The translations under genes were made by a program, and so were the position numbers. The notes under the pieces were generated by a model that was not told the DNA's origin, made no database searches, and saw nothing but the letters and a program-made list of their open reading frames with translations. From positions 3,224,001 to 3,288,000 of the forward strand of contig NC_026656.2 of the NCBI RefSeq assembly GCF_000004075.3: a stretch of 64,000 nucleotides of DNA, read 5' to 3'. Positions 51,111 through 64,000 of this stretch are shown here, piece after piece. How positions within the stretch are numbered: position 1 is the stretch's first letter; every line of letters starts with the position of its first letter. The stretch comes from Cucumis sativus (taxonomy: Eukaryota > Streptophyta > Magnoliopsida > Cucurbitales > Cucurbitaceae).

Positions 51111-51490
51111 TATTCATAATGGCTACGTTGGCTTTTTCAGTTTTAAAAATTGTTATACTGTTTTTGAAATATTTACAAATGATAGACAATGCACACTTTT
51201 GACAATAATAATCTACGTCAAAGAACGAATATATAAATAACTAAACTCAAATGTCCTATAAGTCCATTAAAAAAAATTATAGTTTTCTAAATTGCAAGCA
51301 ACAAATTTAGAAGTCACCAATTTAACGATAGCTTAACAAGTTTAAAAGTTATTAACTCTATTATGCCCCTCGATATTACTAATTACTTATTATATTTGTC
51401 ATATTTGTAATATGAAAAAAAAAAAAGTATCACTTTTTAAATATTTTTTTTGTCATTTCCATATAATTTTCCACCCCAAATTTATTTATA

Positions 51491-51628
51491 TATAGTATTA
51501 GATTTATTTATTCTTGGTTCAACTCTAAATATAGTATTAGATTTATTTATTCTTGGTTCAACTCTAAATTAATATTATTTGACCTTTATTCTTGGTTAAA
51601 CTCTAAATTAATATTATTTGACCTTTAG
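51491..51628. repeat. 39-bp tandem array, about 3.5 units
   Basis: 51491-51529 and 51530-51568 are near-identical units (TATAGTATTAG to CAACTCTAAA). 51569-51607 keeps the second half (TTCTTGGTTAAACTCTAAA) but has a different first half, TTAATATTATTTGACC. 51608-51628 repeats that new first half. The period stays at 39, so one unit mutated or recombined and was then partly copied again. Confidence 0.85.
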
Positions 51629-51680
51629 ATACTTACTAATTGAAAAATCTAAACAAAGGATAAATAACATATATATAACT

Positions 51681-51772
51681 AATATGAACTTAGCTCAACT
51701 AACCAACATGAACTTAACTCAACTGACCTATATGTTCTCGTGCTCAAGAGGTTTCAAGTTCAAATTCCCACC
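51681..51772 (+). repeat. SINE-like (tRNA-derived) remnant with 24-bp tandem duplication
   Basis: 51681-51704 and 51705-51728 are adjacent 24-bp copies carrying CTTAGCTCAACTAACC and CTTAACTCAACTGACC. They are followed by AGTTCAAATTCC (51757-51768), which resembles a pol III B box, then CCACC. TTAGCTCAACT upstream and a GTTCAAATTCC box downstream are common in plant tRNA-derived SINE remnants. No intact tRNA fold is present. Confidence 0.35.
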
Positions 51773-52647
51773 ACAAAATTTATTACAATACCTTTGCAAA
51801 AAAAAAAAAACACATACACATAACCTAATTCTTAAATTTAGAAATATGATAATTTAAAAGAGAATCATTTATATGATTCATGTGAGTGGAAAGTTCCATA
51901 ACCAAGAAAATATAAAGAATAAAATAAAGTATACAAAAATTCCACATTCCTAAATCTTTGATATGTTACAATTTTTTTTTAGTTTAAACACAATATCAAA
52001 ATCAATCTAGGATGAACAATGGATCAAAATAGGCTATCGTTCATGTCTGTCTATGTCATGATGGATAGAATAAATAATAAGATGAAAAGTTTTTTGTTTT
52101 GGGGTGTAATTATTATTATCAGTACTTGACAATTCCCCTAAAGCATTAACAGAATAAAAAAGCAAAATCAACACAGAACAACACTCAATGGAATTGCAAT
52201 TAAAGAGCATCTGTCCAAGGAATTGATTTGGGGATTTGTGGCCACCACCCAAAAGACAAAGAGTGCTGTTTTGCATTTATCAAACACTGTCCAATTGAAA
52301 TTGAAAGAAAATCCACAAACAAAAGAGAGAAGAAGGCCCACATACAAAAAAGAAAGAACTACTCTTTTTCATTCCACTAACAAAACCAACAACAGTGACT
52401 ACCTAAAAAGTTGAAATATTAATATTTACATATTAGGGCTAAATTTGCTATAATACCCCTCATCTCTACACATTTTCCAACATCATCTTCCTCCTTCCTA
52501 CAACACCTTTTTTGTTCCTAACAACTTCCATTCTGAATTTCATATGGCCATACACTAGATACTACAGCAGCCGCATATTACAGTACACAAAAATTACATA
52601 TAGTGAACAAATATTCATGTAAGGGAGATCGAGAATAGCTTTAGATC

Positions 52648-54510
52648 TCACATGTTGTGAGGAGAAGAAGGGCTCCCGGATCCACCATTGGTTGTCTTCG
52701 TGTATACCTCCGAGATCGACCTTCTTCGAAACCGGAAGGATTCTCTACCTCCAAAAGAGAGAAATTACTTATAAACAAACACAAATTGAAATAGGCTACA
52801 CATGAACTCAAATTCTCAATATGACAATCTCTTACATCACCCATTGACTAAAAGTTAAAGATAACGAGGGAAGGCAAATAGAAGACCAACAAGTGAAAAT
52901 CAAAGTTAATTGGGAAAGAAATAAGCATTGCAAGAGCTGCTCTAATGTCTCACCAATTAACCCAAAAACTTAACTATGCAAAGTTGATATAATATCATCC
53001 AACCCAATCCAAGAGATAACCCAACAAACAAGCATCATTTCTAAATACTTCTTTGGAAAAATCAGAGACTAGACACTAAGCTGTGAAACATCAAACAGAA
53101 TTACAAAGGGAATTCTTCAAAATTTGATAAATTCCCAGATGATATCATTAACAGAATATTCAAGCCGTAAGAGCAAAAGCTTATCAGTCAACAGAGTAAT
53201 AATGATCACCAATCTGCAATAATGTTTCAACAAGATCGAGATTTTTTGTTTGACTAACATGCATGTTTATGAAGTAAGCTCTACGTTTACAACCACTGCT
53301 CTCCACCTACTCCCATCAAACTTTTTGTAACAAAGAGGCAGATCCACACGATCTTTTTACTTGACAAGACCTTCCAACCAACCAACAAGGGAACCCACTT
53401 TCCACTCCAAAGAACAGAAGAATAGTGGTGCAAAATGATCCAATTTTCCACATTAGAGATTTGTGACTATGTCCACAAGAAGATAAGCATGCAATGAATT
53501 GAAAACGATTGAATTGAAAGATGCTAAGGATTCCCATAAATATGACAAACCATTGCATTCACTATTCTATGGAGTATGGAGATCAAATTTAAACGAGCAG
53601 AAGTGCTTTTCAATGGAACCATGATCTGAAATTCAGGCTTAATTAGAACATGTGCTTGTCAGATCATCAAGACGCTATCACTAAAGAACAAAAGTCACTC
53701 CCTCGTGTAATTCATTCCAGCTGGTACTGGCAAGATAAATCTTAACCATTTGGGTATTTTTTTTTTTTTTTTTGGATTCTATACGAAGGACATATTGGTC
53801 ATTTCAGATAAAGAGAAAAGGTAAAAGGGGCGACTCTGTTTCTTACCAGAAAAGGGAGATGCCGGAGAACTGGATCCGGCCGGTGAAATAGGAGGCGAAC
53901 CGTTCTGATATCCTGGAGGCCTCACTATCATAATACTTCTTGTGATCCTCACCGGCGATTCCGAAGAATCTTCTCCGTATGATCTAGCGCGGCCACCATC
54001 GAGCTCTGATCCGAAAAGAGTTCATTAAAAAAAAAAAAAGAAGAAAAATAAGAAAAAGTCAACGAGGAAATTAAGAAGTTTGAGGTATCGATTGGGCATA
54101 TTTTCAGTTCAAAAGTGTAGATCCGTCTAATTGCAAGATAAATCCGAGCTGCCGGCTATTTCTTAATCAAAATCAACAGTATGTTTCTCATTAAGCGATT
54201 TATAATTATAACAAGAAATTAGAATCTCAATTGGATCGACGGCCAACAGTTTAAATACTTTTAATCAAGAAAAATCAAATCGAATACTCAATATTCCATG
54301 ATTGTCTTATGATTAGGGTTTTGAGTCGAAGTTTATCGAGTTCGGTTAAGTGTCCGCCATGGCAACAGTGGAATAAAAAGGGCGTAGCATACCCTTGTTG
54401 CCGGAGGTAGGTCGACCAGAAAACGTTGAGTGTTTCCGAAGCTTGCCGAGGCCACTTTCCGGCCGCGGTCCGGCGAGTGTATCGTCCCAGAGCTGGTCGA
54501 GTAAGCCCAT
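52648..54510 (-). CDS. Dormancy/auxin-associated (DRM1/ARP) family protein
   Basis: Three exons on the minus strand, 54510-54393, 54005-53847 and 52748-52648, give 125 residues. It starts with the family signature MGLLDQLWDDTLAGPRPESG, followed by LGKLRKHSTFS. Next come a Ser/Gly-rich part with ARSYGEDSSESPVRITRSIM, the IVRPPGYQNGSPPISPAGSS proline-rich stretch, and a basic end REGS-type segment (RESFRFRRRSISEVY) closing SGSPSSPHNM. These are small, disordered plant proteins whose transcripts rise in dormant buds and fall with auxin; no biochemical activity is known. The closest Arabidopsis relatives I recall are the DRM1 homologues with the same SIM-PPGYQ block. Intron 2 is long (1.1 kb) and has a T run near 53759-53774. 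Confidence 0.93.
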
Positions 54511-55885
54511 AGGGAACTGCGAATGAGAGAGAAAGAAGAAATGGGCGGAGGATGAAGTTCCGACACGGCGAAGAAAGTTGCGGAAGTGAGTATGGAAGAG
54601 CTTTGAAGGGGCAGTGGGAACGATATTTAAAGAGAAATTTGAGGGGTTAAGCATCGAACAAGTCGTCCAAGGGTAGACATGAAATGTACACCGTTGGATT
54701 GATCTTTTGGACAATGGCTTGGACGGCTGAGAACAGGTGATGTTGAAGATAAGAACGTTTTGACGAGTGGACCCTACAACTCGGGGGTTCTTAAGAAAAT
54801 TAAGCGACACGTGGACTTTGGGAAGGAAAGAGTGGGACCAGTTTTGTCAGATGGTAAAGTACCAGAATACCCTTAAGTGAAGATACTTACAAGGGGGCAG
54901 TAATTTTTTTTAAAAAGTGAAATTTTAGTCACTTATTAACCTATGGAAACATTAAAGTCAAAATATCGAGTTAAAATAAAGTCGTTTGACATCGTGTTTA
55001 TACTACTGTGACGATATAAAAGAGAATAAAAAATTTGAACTATAGACCTCATGGTTCTCAAGTATATAATAATGTCGTTAATTGATCTCATGAACAAAAT
55101 TAAATGATATTTTAGTTTTAAAAATACATTTTAAAATAGAGTGTAAGTTTTTATGATTGCGAAAAAAACATGTGGTAGTTGAGTTAGGTTGTTTTAACAT
55201 AGAAGTAGTTAAAAAGGTTCATTAATGTCTCACTTGTTCGGCTTTTTTTGAACTTCTTTTTTTAGTACATAGTTGTTCATGATTCAACTTAAGAATATTT
55301 ACGAAAAACTCAAAGAGAAAGGCAAGAGATTGGTATATTATAACAAAAAGATAGCATAGGTTCACTGGAATAAGGAATAAGAATGAGATTAATCGTTTCT
55401 TTGGGCAAAATCCAGGATTGGAATGGGGTTCGATCTCAAGTTTGAGTTGAGTCACACATTTTATTTTCATTATAGATCTTGGTAAACATCGTCGATAGGA
55501 ATAAATTGGGTCTAACAAGATTTATTCTCATTCATGGGGAGTGTACGAGTACTAAATGTAAGTCGTCCTAGGAACAAAAAAAAAAGGGTACATCATCCTT
55601 AGAGATCATTTGTTTCCTGGGTAATCCAATACTCTCTTACAGAATGTGTATCTAGATTAACATGTTTGTTTTATGGTAATATAAGATGTGTGAGCATCAA
55701 TGCTCTTATAGGACACATCTCAAGAGTTTTAGATGCTTTTCTATATATAGTACGAGTTTTTCCCAGATTTATATGTCGATCAAAGTTTCATTCTTAATTT
55801 ACTTTTTGTACATCTATGCATATTCAAACTACATTAAATTAATTTATAAATTGATCAATCGTTACCGTAAGAGCGTTTTTCCCTT

Positions 55886-56230
55886 CTTCAAACTGTTAAT
55901 TTGGTTGTTTAAGATCGTATACAAAATATAAAAGACGATGAAAAAATCATTGGGATATTAAATAGCCAAATCTAATATATGTACCAAAGAATCTTAAAAA
56001 AATAAATTAGATTTGGCTAGCCAAATTTGAACTAAACGATCAAATTTAAACAATTGTGCTCCTAATATAAAAAAAAATCTTGAAACAAACTTTGAGATTT
56101 GGCTACTCAAATTTAAACTATTATATATCTAAATGATCGTGTACAAAAATAGTACCAAATTTAAACTACCGTTTACCAAATATATTAGGCGCCTTCGATG
56201 TCAATTAATCACGAACATTTTTTATATTTT
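55886..56230 (+). repeat. Dispersed repeat A, copy 2
   Basis: Collinear with the copies at 50817 and 59241: TTCAAACTGTTAATTTGGTT start, ACAAAATATAAAA, AAATCATTGGGATATT, AGCCAAATCTAA, ATCTTGAAA, and the end TCAATTAATCACGAACATTT. It contains a near-palindrome (TTAGATTTGGC TA GCCAAATTTGAA) around 56010-56033. Non-coding. Confidence 0.65.
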
Positions 56231-59200
56231 TTTATTGAAGGTCCGTGAGTTTTTTACTTTTTTGAAATTGTTTGGTGTACATATTTTGTAACACAAAAAT
56301 CCCTTTTATAAATTTATATTTTTTTTTCTAAAAAATATTAAATGGACTAAACACACGTTAGTAAAATGGAAAGTTTGAAGATCTAAATAAAATTTTAAGT
56401 TTATTGGCTCCTTGGAATTTTTTCCAACCATATGAACTATTGATAAAATCCTAAATCATTTGATTTTTTTTTAAAACTAACCATATAAACACCAATCTCA
56501 TTCATAGGTTTCTTTATTTTGTTAGATTGAATTTAAATTTAATATGCTTATCAATATGGTCCATGACCAATATTTTCTCTCTAGTAAGTTAGACCTATTA
56601 TTTTACTAAGCCCTTCAATAAAATGTAATTTCTCTAATTAAACATGAAAGGTATCTATAAAGATTAAATCAAATTAATAATAATCTTATGAATAAAGGGT
56701 TTTATTAAACAAATCAAGTTATAATTCAATGAATATGAGAAATCAATGTCAAATATTAAGGTCTCTTTGTTTCCACTAATTTCTAACTAAAAGTGGTGGA
56801 ATGCAAAATTACTTATTTATAGTATAATACCATGAGAATACGAGCATTTCACCTCTAGAATGAAAAATTATGTCAATTACCATTAAACTAAATTTGTTTT
56901 GACAATATACATAGAAAGAACATTAGTAATATAAGGTGTGTTACTTATAAATTATTTCAAATTGGTTTCAAAATGATGGTAGAAAAATAATTACATGCAC
57001 GTTTGGGGTTAGAATATCAAATATTTTAACTCGTGTAGGACAGATTGAACCTATATAACTTATAACAGTAAATAAGGAAAAATTTATATACATGACCTAA
57101 AATAAAATAAAAGGCCAAATAAAAAATGTGTATTTTTTTTTAAACGAAAAAAAAATGACATTTTGCTTATGGCATCACGGTATGAAATTATCACCTTAAT
57201 CTTAAATGTGTTTTCTTCTTCTCTTTTCTTCATTTTACAACTTTTTATTGTTTATTTGCATTTTTTTTCATTTGTATTCTTCCATTTTTAGGGTTTTTTC
57301 GTATTTTTACGTATCTAGTATATATCATAGAGAATATAATATAAAGCATAGATAACATAGAGCATAGATCATCAATTATCGTGCATCGAGTAGCGTTTTC
57401 CAGTTACAAGCACGCATTAGTAAATTCACAGCAGTGCGAAAGCAAGTAGAAGACCACTTTTCATTCATTCTCAAAAGCAGAGTCAATTTTCATTTGGGTC
57501 TCTAAATGAAGGCTATCCATACGTACAAATAACCTTAAACAAGCAAACAATTTTTTTATCACCATGAAAATGGATTAGGGTTTTTTCAATTCTGTATCGA
57601 TAATTCTTTTGAAAAATATTAATTTATATTCTTAATTTTGAGTGTTTTATATCAATATCAATACTTGTTCAAACATTTAGAAAGTCAATCTAAACATGTC
57701 TAAGACCATGAATTAATTATGAAAAACGTACGTACAATTAATTGGGTGTAAAAAGTAATGTGTTTAATTATCAATTTTCAAAGGTAACTTTAATAAATAG
57801 AGTTTAAATTGATTCATTAATTATGAAAATTAAGAAGTTAAATTGAAATAGAGAAGATTCACATAAGTTTTCGAATGAAATATGTTGAACGGTAGGAATT
57901 GGTACACTTTAACATTAAATTAATTGATACATGCTTAACCATTGATGTTGATATATTAATTGATACCAACTTAACATTGATAAATTAGAAATCGAGCAAA
58001 ACAAATAATTTTCTTATTTATTGAAATTAGAGGTGTTGATGATAAGTACATGCTTAACCGTTGATGTTGTTTGTTGTTCATGATAACACAATACGTAAAC
58101 GATGAAACATGAATTTACCATCGTTTTATTATTTTTATACGTATAATAATTTTACATGTCAATTATCGTTAACAAGTTGTCGGAAGCTGAAAAAAACGCG
58201 TTCCCTAACAAAGAAAAAGAAAAGAATTGTAGTGATGATTGTCAACCTCAAGGAGGCTGCTACCATCGTTTAGGTGATTTTCATGGTGCAAAATCCATCA
58301 TTATCATATGAACTAATTCTTTTGTCCAAATTTTCATTATCAATTGCATTATATCAAAATTAATAATAGACCATTTTATTATATTAATAATGATGGTAGG
58401 ACCAAAAAGAAAAGTGCTTCAAAGTTGACTAAAAATTACAATTTTCAATAACAATTACAAATATATTATCTAATTTATTTGTCAGTTTAACTTTACTTCA
58501 TAATTACATATTGCTCTATAATTTTATAACGTTACTATGGATGAAAACTTCTATTCCTTCTTTTGCTCTTACATATTTTTTAACTCAATAAAGAAAAGCT
58601 TTTCTAGAAAACTTATTTTTATTTAAATATTTATTACAAAAACAAATTAAATATACTCCAACCTTTGTTTAAAATGATTTATCTTTTAAATTAAAAACTT
58701 GAAAATACGTCTTTTTGGTTCATGCACGATAATATATATACACATTAATATATATACACATTGAACTCTTACATTAATTCATGTATATATGTATTCGTGT
58801 TCCATGTATAAAAAAAATGATTCTTCATGTTTAGTGTATTCAATATAAAAAATGATTTCTAGGTGCATGCATAAAAAGAAATGTTAGTATTCTCAACATA
58901 TTTATACCTTTCACTATACTTTAAAAGAATGAATTTATTAAATATTTAAATTTATACTAACTTTTTTTTTACATGAAATAAAATAATAAGTATTTCATGC
59001 AAAGTTCAAATCACAAGACGTATTAAACTATATATCTTTTTTTATTCTAGATGAATTAGTGTGTTAATAGATCAATACTATCATTTTTCTTTTAACTTTA
59101 ATAAAGGTTAGTTTTAAAAAATATAATAAATTGGTAAAATATTTAAATGTAACCAAATGTAAAAACCCATTTAACTGATCTATTCAATACTATAATTCTT

Positions 59201-59240
59201 CAATTCTTATGCAATTTTTTTCTTTCAATTTTTTATTTTT

Positions 59241-59580
59241 TTTCAAACGGTTATTTGATTGTTTAATCTCGTAGATGAAATATAAATAAAGATCATAAAA
59301 AAAAGTTTGGCATATTGGATAACCTAAAAATAGTCAAATCTAAACTAAATAATTATAGAAAAAATTGTTTAGATGCATATATAGTTAAATTTAAAAGATT
59401 AAATTTGAATGCATGTACAAAAATCTTGAAAAATAATCATTCTTATTTCACTATTCAATTCTAAACGTGTATCAATTTTTTTTTAATAAAAAAAGCGTTC
59501 AGATTTAACGATTAAATCTAAACGATATGTACCAAAAAAAATCATTATGATATCAATTAATCACGAACCATTTTTGGTAG
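59241..59580 (+). repeat. Dispersed repeat A, copy 3
   Basis: Same block order as the other two copies: TTTCAAACGGTTATTTGATT start, GTCAAATCTAAACTAAA, ACAAAAATCTTGAAAAA, TTAAATCTAAACGA, TGTACCAAA and the end ATCAATTAATCACGAACC followed by TTTTTGGTAG. Flanked on the right by a TA microsatellite. Non-coding. Confidence 0.65.
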
Positions 59581-62500
59581 TTAGAGTTTTTTTTTTTAAA
59601 TACAATATATATATATATATATAGACACAATTGAGTTAAGTTATTTAATAACTTAGGCTTAGTCACATTATAAAGACATAAATTTTAAATTATATTGGGG
59701 CAATACTTTGATCATATAGAGGGTTTTGTTTCTTATGAAACTAAATATCTTTATATATATGATGTGCAGTTTATATTTAATAGAAAAAGTTAGTATAATT
59801 TATTTAAGGTTAGATACTTTTCAATTTTGTTATGATGTATACCTAACAAAATAAATTTTGATATTAAATTTTTGTTAGAAGAATTTTAATATTAAATTAA
59901 TACAACTAACCATATTGTATACATCATTTAAAACAATTTGAAATTCAAGAAGTGACTTTTGAGATATTAATTATTAAGTTTACAAAGTTGAAGTAAAGTA
60001 AGTGGTTGTGTGACACTATTTGAACTTCTCTTGTGATTCTTTTTCTTTTTTAAAAAATAAAATATATTAAACAAATAATTTTATAAATGAATAATTGTAA
60101 CCTTTCACAGTTACCCATTTGCTTGTCTTAAAGGTTTATTAGAAAAAATATTGTTCCTACGAACGAACACTTTCTTGGAACTGACCTAACATAAAAAATT
60201 TTAACCTAATTAAGCACGCTTGACTTTGAAGTTTATGTGATTGAGCTATTGAAAATGAATGTATGTCTTGTTGGGATGGATAATGACTTTCAATTCTTTA
60301 AATTTTTTTTAATCTTACTTTTATGTTTTCAGGGTCTCTCTCATTTAGATGTGATATTTGTTCATTCATGTTTCTCTCATAATCTCGGAGTTACGATAAT
60401 AGTATACCTTTTAATCTTAAATAATTATAGTTCTTTGAACACTTATTTCAAAGAGTATTTTTCCCTCTAAATCTTAAACACAATAAAATTAAAGCATTTT
60501 TTTTAATTAAATCACTGATGCATGTGAATGATTGTTTTAAATGATAAAATTATTGAAAATATTTTCGAATGTAACAAAATATCACTGTTTATTAGTGATA
60601 ATGATAGATGTCTATCAATATCTATTCATCATTGATGAATATAGCAAAATGTCATTTTCTGTTGTATTTGTAAATAAGTCGCTGTTCATTTTTTTGTTTA
60701 TGTTTGAAAATAACGCTATTTGAGAGTCCAAATTTATGGAATTACTAATTTGTATGATTTTTTGTTGATCAACTTATGAAGAAAATTTGGAAACGATTGT
60801 GAAGGAGTGTGAAATCGTGAAAAAGAAAGAAATGGATGATTATGAAAAAATAACCGTAAGTTTTCTATAATCAAGTCCCAAACGTGAAGTGGATTAACAT
60901 AGCTCACTTCACTCTGCCATAGTTTGGTACCCAAGCTGTTGTTTAGGTTGGATCAGAAGTTGTAGTCTAGACAACCATCTAATAAAAAGTTGTTATGATA
61001 TAATTTTGTTCAAAATGAATGATTGATTTGCAAAATCATTACCCACGACTAATTTGATCTTTTTATGTAATATATTAAAAAAAACCATTACTTTTACTAT
61101 TTTTTTAATAAAATATTGAATGAAAAATTGCATTAGATGATTAAAAAAAAAAATCATAACACCTCTTTTTTGCATATTCCAAATTTGACTAGTAATTGAT
61201 GGTAATTAAACAGTAGTCGAACGATAATTTACTTTTAAATTTGTCATTTTTACAATTTAAAAAACGTAGATGACATGAACTCTATTATCATAAATTTATT
61301 TGGGTGTTTGTACAAACGGATGAATCATAAGAGAGAAAATGAGTCCAAAAACCCAAAAAGTGAAAGGCAACCACAAAACTATTGATTATTTTGCAATAGC
61401 ACCAATCATGCATCAACAACATCAAAAATTTAAACATATAGTTGAATTGATTAAGACACCTATCATCAACAAAACAAGTCTTAAAACTGATTTACACATT
61501 TTTAGATTTTCCTGAATTTTCTAATTTCTCCATTTTAAACATTCATCAAAATCTTTGATACATCACATCCCCATTACTTCTCCTATAAACATTTGTTAAC
61601 CTATCATCTCACCATTATTCTTCGTTGTCCAATTTTTTCAAGGAATGGCTCCCAAACGAATTTCCATAGGATATATGACAATGTCTATTTATAACAATCT
61701 CATGTTTGTCTCTACACCTCTTAAGGCATCATTCAACCCCTGGATTTGAATACACTACCCATCCTCCTTGCGTTTAGTTATATACTAATATCGATAGTTT
61801 AATATCCACAATAAATGAGACAACAATAGTGATGTTACGTTCGGTTGAAAATCCAATGAGAACCCAAAGAACATCTTTTTTCTTCAAAACGACTTACAAT
61901 GAAGTGTCTAGAAATTGTATTACCAAGAACAACTTTGATTCCCTTTCCTCGTTTAAAAAAATTATTCACCTATGATAACCATATATACCCTGAAATAAAT
62001 TTGGCTTTAGATGTCAGTTGACATATTCTTTTAAAATGGTGACAAATGAAAGTATTTTGTATTTAAACATATATAAATTTTATAGAATCTGTCATGGAAA
62101 AGTTACATATGTTCAACCTACATTTCACATTTTAAAATTTGTTAGAGAGTGAGCCCATGGAGGAATAAAGTTAAAATTCAAAAGCTAATATGAGGTACAT
62201 GCTTTTAACTTTTAGATCAGGTTGGATAGTTAAGATATATCATTGGAATAATTTATTTATGCCTGCACATGATTTTTTTTAAAGGAAATGTATACACAAA
62301 GTTTGGTTGGGTTAAATCGAGTGATCTATTAATCTATCAATGAAAACAAATAAATTATTGGTTATATTTCAATCAATTTTTTAGGATAGATAATTTTTGT
62401 TAGTATTAGGATCACAAATTGATTCTATGTAAATTTTTTTAAAATTTTTAGTAAATATAGTAGTTAGACTTATCAACCGATATAATGATAGATATAATAA

Positions 62501-63217
62501 AATTAAGATCAAGCTTAGATCATTGATGGGAGCCTAACAACAATAGAATCACTATAAATTTTTGCAATATATATTTTTTTGAAAAGGATTGATGTAAATA
62601 AATTTATTGATCTTAAAAAGCTACCCATTGTAATGTTCTTTCTTTTTTTCTTTTAAATTATTTTTTTATCAAGATTACTCTCAATATAAAATTGAACCAT
62701 GATTTAGATACCTTTGAAAGGGTTCTAATTTTTTTTTTTTAATTTTTATAAAAAGAACATTTAGAAGAAGAAAGAGGGTAAGATAGGTTTGTTGAGTTTT
62801 TAAAGGTGGGATCCTCTCAACATTCAAAACAAACAAATAAAGAAGATTTAAACTGCTTCCAACCAAAAGCCTTTTGAAACTTTAAGCTTCCTTTGGTGAG
62901 ATTTCGAGACAACACTCTCAAAAGCTCTTCTGTTTTTTTCTTTCTTTTTTTTTTGTAATTATACATATGTAAGCATTTAGGATTTTGAATCTAAGATTTA
63001 GATGAGTCCATATATAATCTCTCTAATTTAATGATGGGGTATTGTATTATTATGAAAACATGTATTTAGAAAAGTTAGTTGTAGGGATCCGTTAATAAAC
63101 TTTTAAATCGCTAACACATATATATATATACGAAAATCTAAAAGTAAAACTGCATCTTTATTAATAAAATTGAGAAGTTTATATAATTTCCTAACTAAAT
63201 AACAGAAAATTAAAAAC

Positions 63218-64000
63218 TTAAAGAATGCTGCAATGCAATTTAGGGAAAATGTGATGGATGAGCCAATGAGTCATGAACTTGTAAGTGTTTTGTGTCAAAT
63301 GGACTCCATCCCAACTGATATGTTCATTAGGATTTGGACAAGCTTCAACTCCAGCTGCTCCACACATTTTCATCAGGTTAAACTTGTAATCTCCTCCAAT
63401 CCCACAGCATGATTTTTGCAATGATTCTTCGTCATATCCTGTTTTTATATATACATATATATATAAGTAACTAAGTTGAAAAACTAAACTAAAATTAGAT
63501 TCAGATAAATTATGTTGCAATTGACAGTAGTACAGAGAAACAATAATCACAATAATCACGTACCTAGAACAAAAGCATGACGAATAACCCATAGAAATGC
63601 ATTGTAATAATCACCATATACGATAACCGTCTGTGGATTCTCCTTTTTGAGTACTTCAATGGTTTGTTTGATTTGATCGTTATGATAGGTTGCTAAACCA
63701 TTCAAATCCTTTAGACAGTGAAGCTCGTCATAAGCGGATGTGTCGTTAGTATGGAATCCAGTGAGATAGATAGGGAAGCATCCAATGGGAAAGTTTCCAG
63801 GAACAACAACTCGAGTAGCACCGTAGCTTATTACTTTCTACAAAGGTTACAAGCAAAAGCAAGGTAAGTAATCATCTCATTCATATATGGGATATATATA
63901 TGATCTATATTACTGTGTTAAACAAAATTAACATTACCTCAACCGCACTCTTAATGGTTCGAACAACATCTGGTACCATGTGTTTGGCCTCTTGTATAGT
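63218..64000 (-). CDS. GDSL esterase/lipase (partial, C-terminal part)
   Basis: Secreted SGNH-type hydrolase; plant members cleave ester bonds in lipids, cutin or sinapoyl and acetyl esters, and the substrate here is unknown. Three exons are visible on the minus strand: beyond 64000 to 63938, 63837-63564 and 63438-63218, all in frame. Visible blocks are TIKSAVEKVISYGATRVVVP; GNFPIGCFPIYLTGF (block III, with the oxyanion Asn); DELHCLKDLNGLATYHN; the VIVYGDYYNAF strand; KSCCGIGGDYKFN; and SWDGVHLT (block V), which supplies the catalytic Asp and His. The nucleophile Ser block (GDS) lies in upstream exons outside the window. The protein ends HIFPKLHCSIL. CLKDLN with His-Cys replaces the more usual GCLK, a minor change. 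Confidence 0.94.

Larger units (their letters stand above)
50013..52640. other. AT-rich spacer with several repeats
   Basis: Holds dispersed repeat A copy 1 (50817-51110), a 39-bp-period array (51491-51628) and a SINE-like patch with a 24-bp tandem duplication (51681-51772). The right end is the 3' UTR of the DRM/ARP gene. No supportable gene. Confidence 0.55.
54850..63200. other. Long AT-rich intergenic spacer
   Basis: About 8.3 kb with no supportable gene. Contents: dispersed repeat A copies 2 and 3 (55886-56230, 59241-59580), a TA microsatellite near 59604-59623, a 22-base word (ACATGCTTAACC plus TTGATGTTG) at 57929-57950 and 58048-58069 with one mismatch, and patches of AAAAT/ATTTT-rich sequence with ATGATAGA words (about 60540-60720). 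The small open frames at 60237-60723 are AT-driven. Confidence 0.5.

Noticed and set aside
60237..60723. Two plus-strand frames of 60-77 residues
   Set aside because: Phe/Ile/Leu-rich products typical of random AT-rich DNA.

Overview
The window is nuclear DNA of a flowering plant. Genes are split by many short GT-AG introns, the spacers are long and AT-rich, and every recognisable protein has a close land-plant family: chloroplast ClpR, SWEET, RALF, HIPP, TOPP-type PP1, DRM/ARP and a plant GDSL lipase. The gene content points to a eudicot. The style of the AT-rich dispersed repeats suggests a cucurbit such as Cucumis, but that is inference and cannot be settled by reading alone. There is no bacterial, organellar or viral block, no rRNA or intact tRNA gene, no CRISPR array and no intact autonomous transposon.

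Layout: (1) 1-1261, minus: 5' part of a RecQ helicase (RECQSIM type), running off the left edge. (2) 5386-6850, plus: heavy-metal-associated isoprenylated protein (HIPP). (3) 10395-14832, plus: RAD9, clamp subunit of the 9-1-1 DNA-damage checkpoint, ten exons. (4) 21462-21827, plus: intronless RALF peptide precursor. (5) 26334-31900, plus: CLPR3, a catalytically dead plastid Clp core subunit, nine exons. (6) 35203-37758, plus: SWEET sugar transporter, six exons. (7) 42612-44723, plus: PP1 catalytic subunit of the TOPP8/TOPP9 type. (8) 46731-49791, minus: folate-receptor-like membrane protein, tail to tail with the phosphatase. (9) 52648-54510, minus: dormancy/auxin-associated (DRM1/ARP) small protein. 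(10) 63218 to beyond 64000, minus: C-terminal part of a GDSL esterase/lipase. I rebuilt exon joins by eye; every internal junction keeps frame and uses GT-AG.

The genes do not form an operon-like pathway. Two links stand out. The two DNA-maintenance genes (RECQSIM, RAD9) each carry an E2F-like site upstream, consistent with S-phase expression. Several neighbours (RecQsim with a HIPP; RAD9 next to RALF; TOPP8 next to the folate-receptor-like gene) recall Arabidopsis chr5 (At5g27680-27840) and chr3 (At3g05480-05580) neighbourhoods, so the window may keep an ancestral order that Arabidopsis split between two duplicated blocks. Those locus numbers are from memory and need checking.

The spacers hold several small tandem duplications (31-, 38-, 39-, 71- and about 340-bp units) and at least two dispersed AT-rich repeat families, one with three same-strand copies at 50.8, 55.9 and 59.2 kb. 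I found no clear new gene system. The most unusual coding observation is the phosphatase, which keeps all PP1 metal ligands but has Asp127, Lys129 and Gly273 where animal PP1 has Cys, Ser and Cys.
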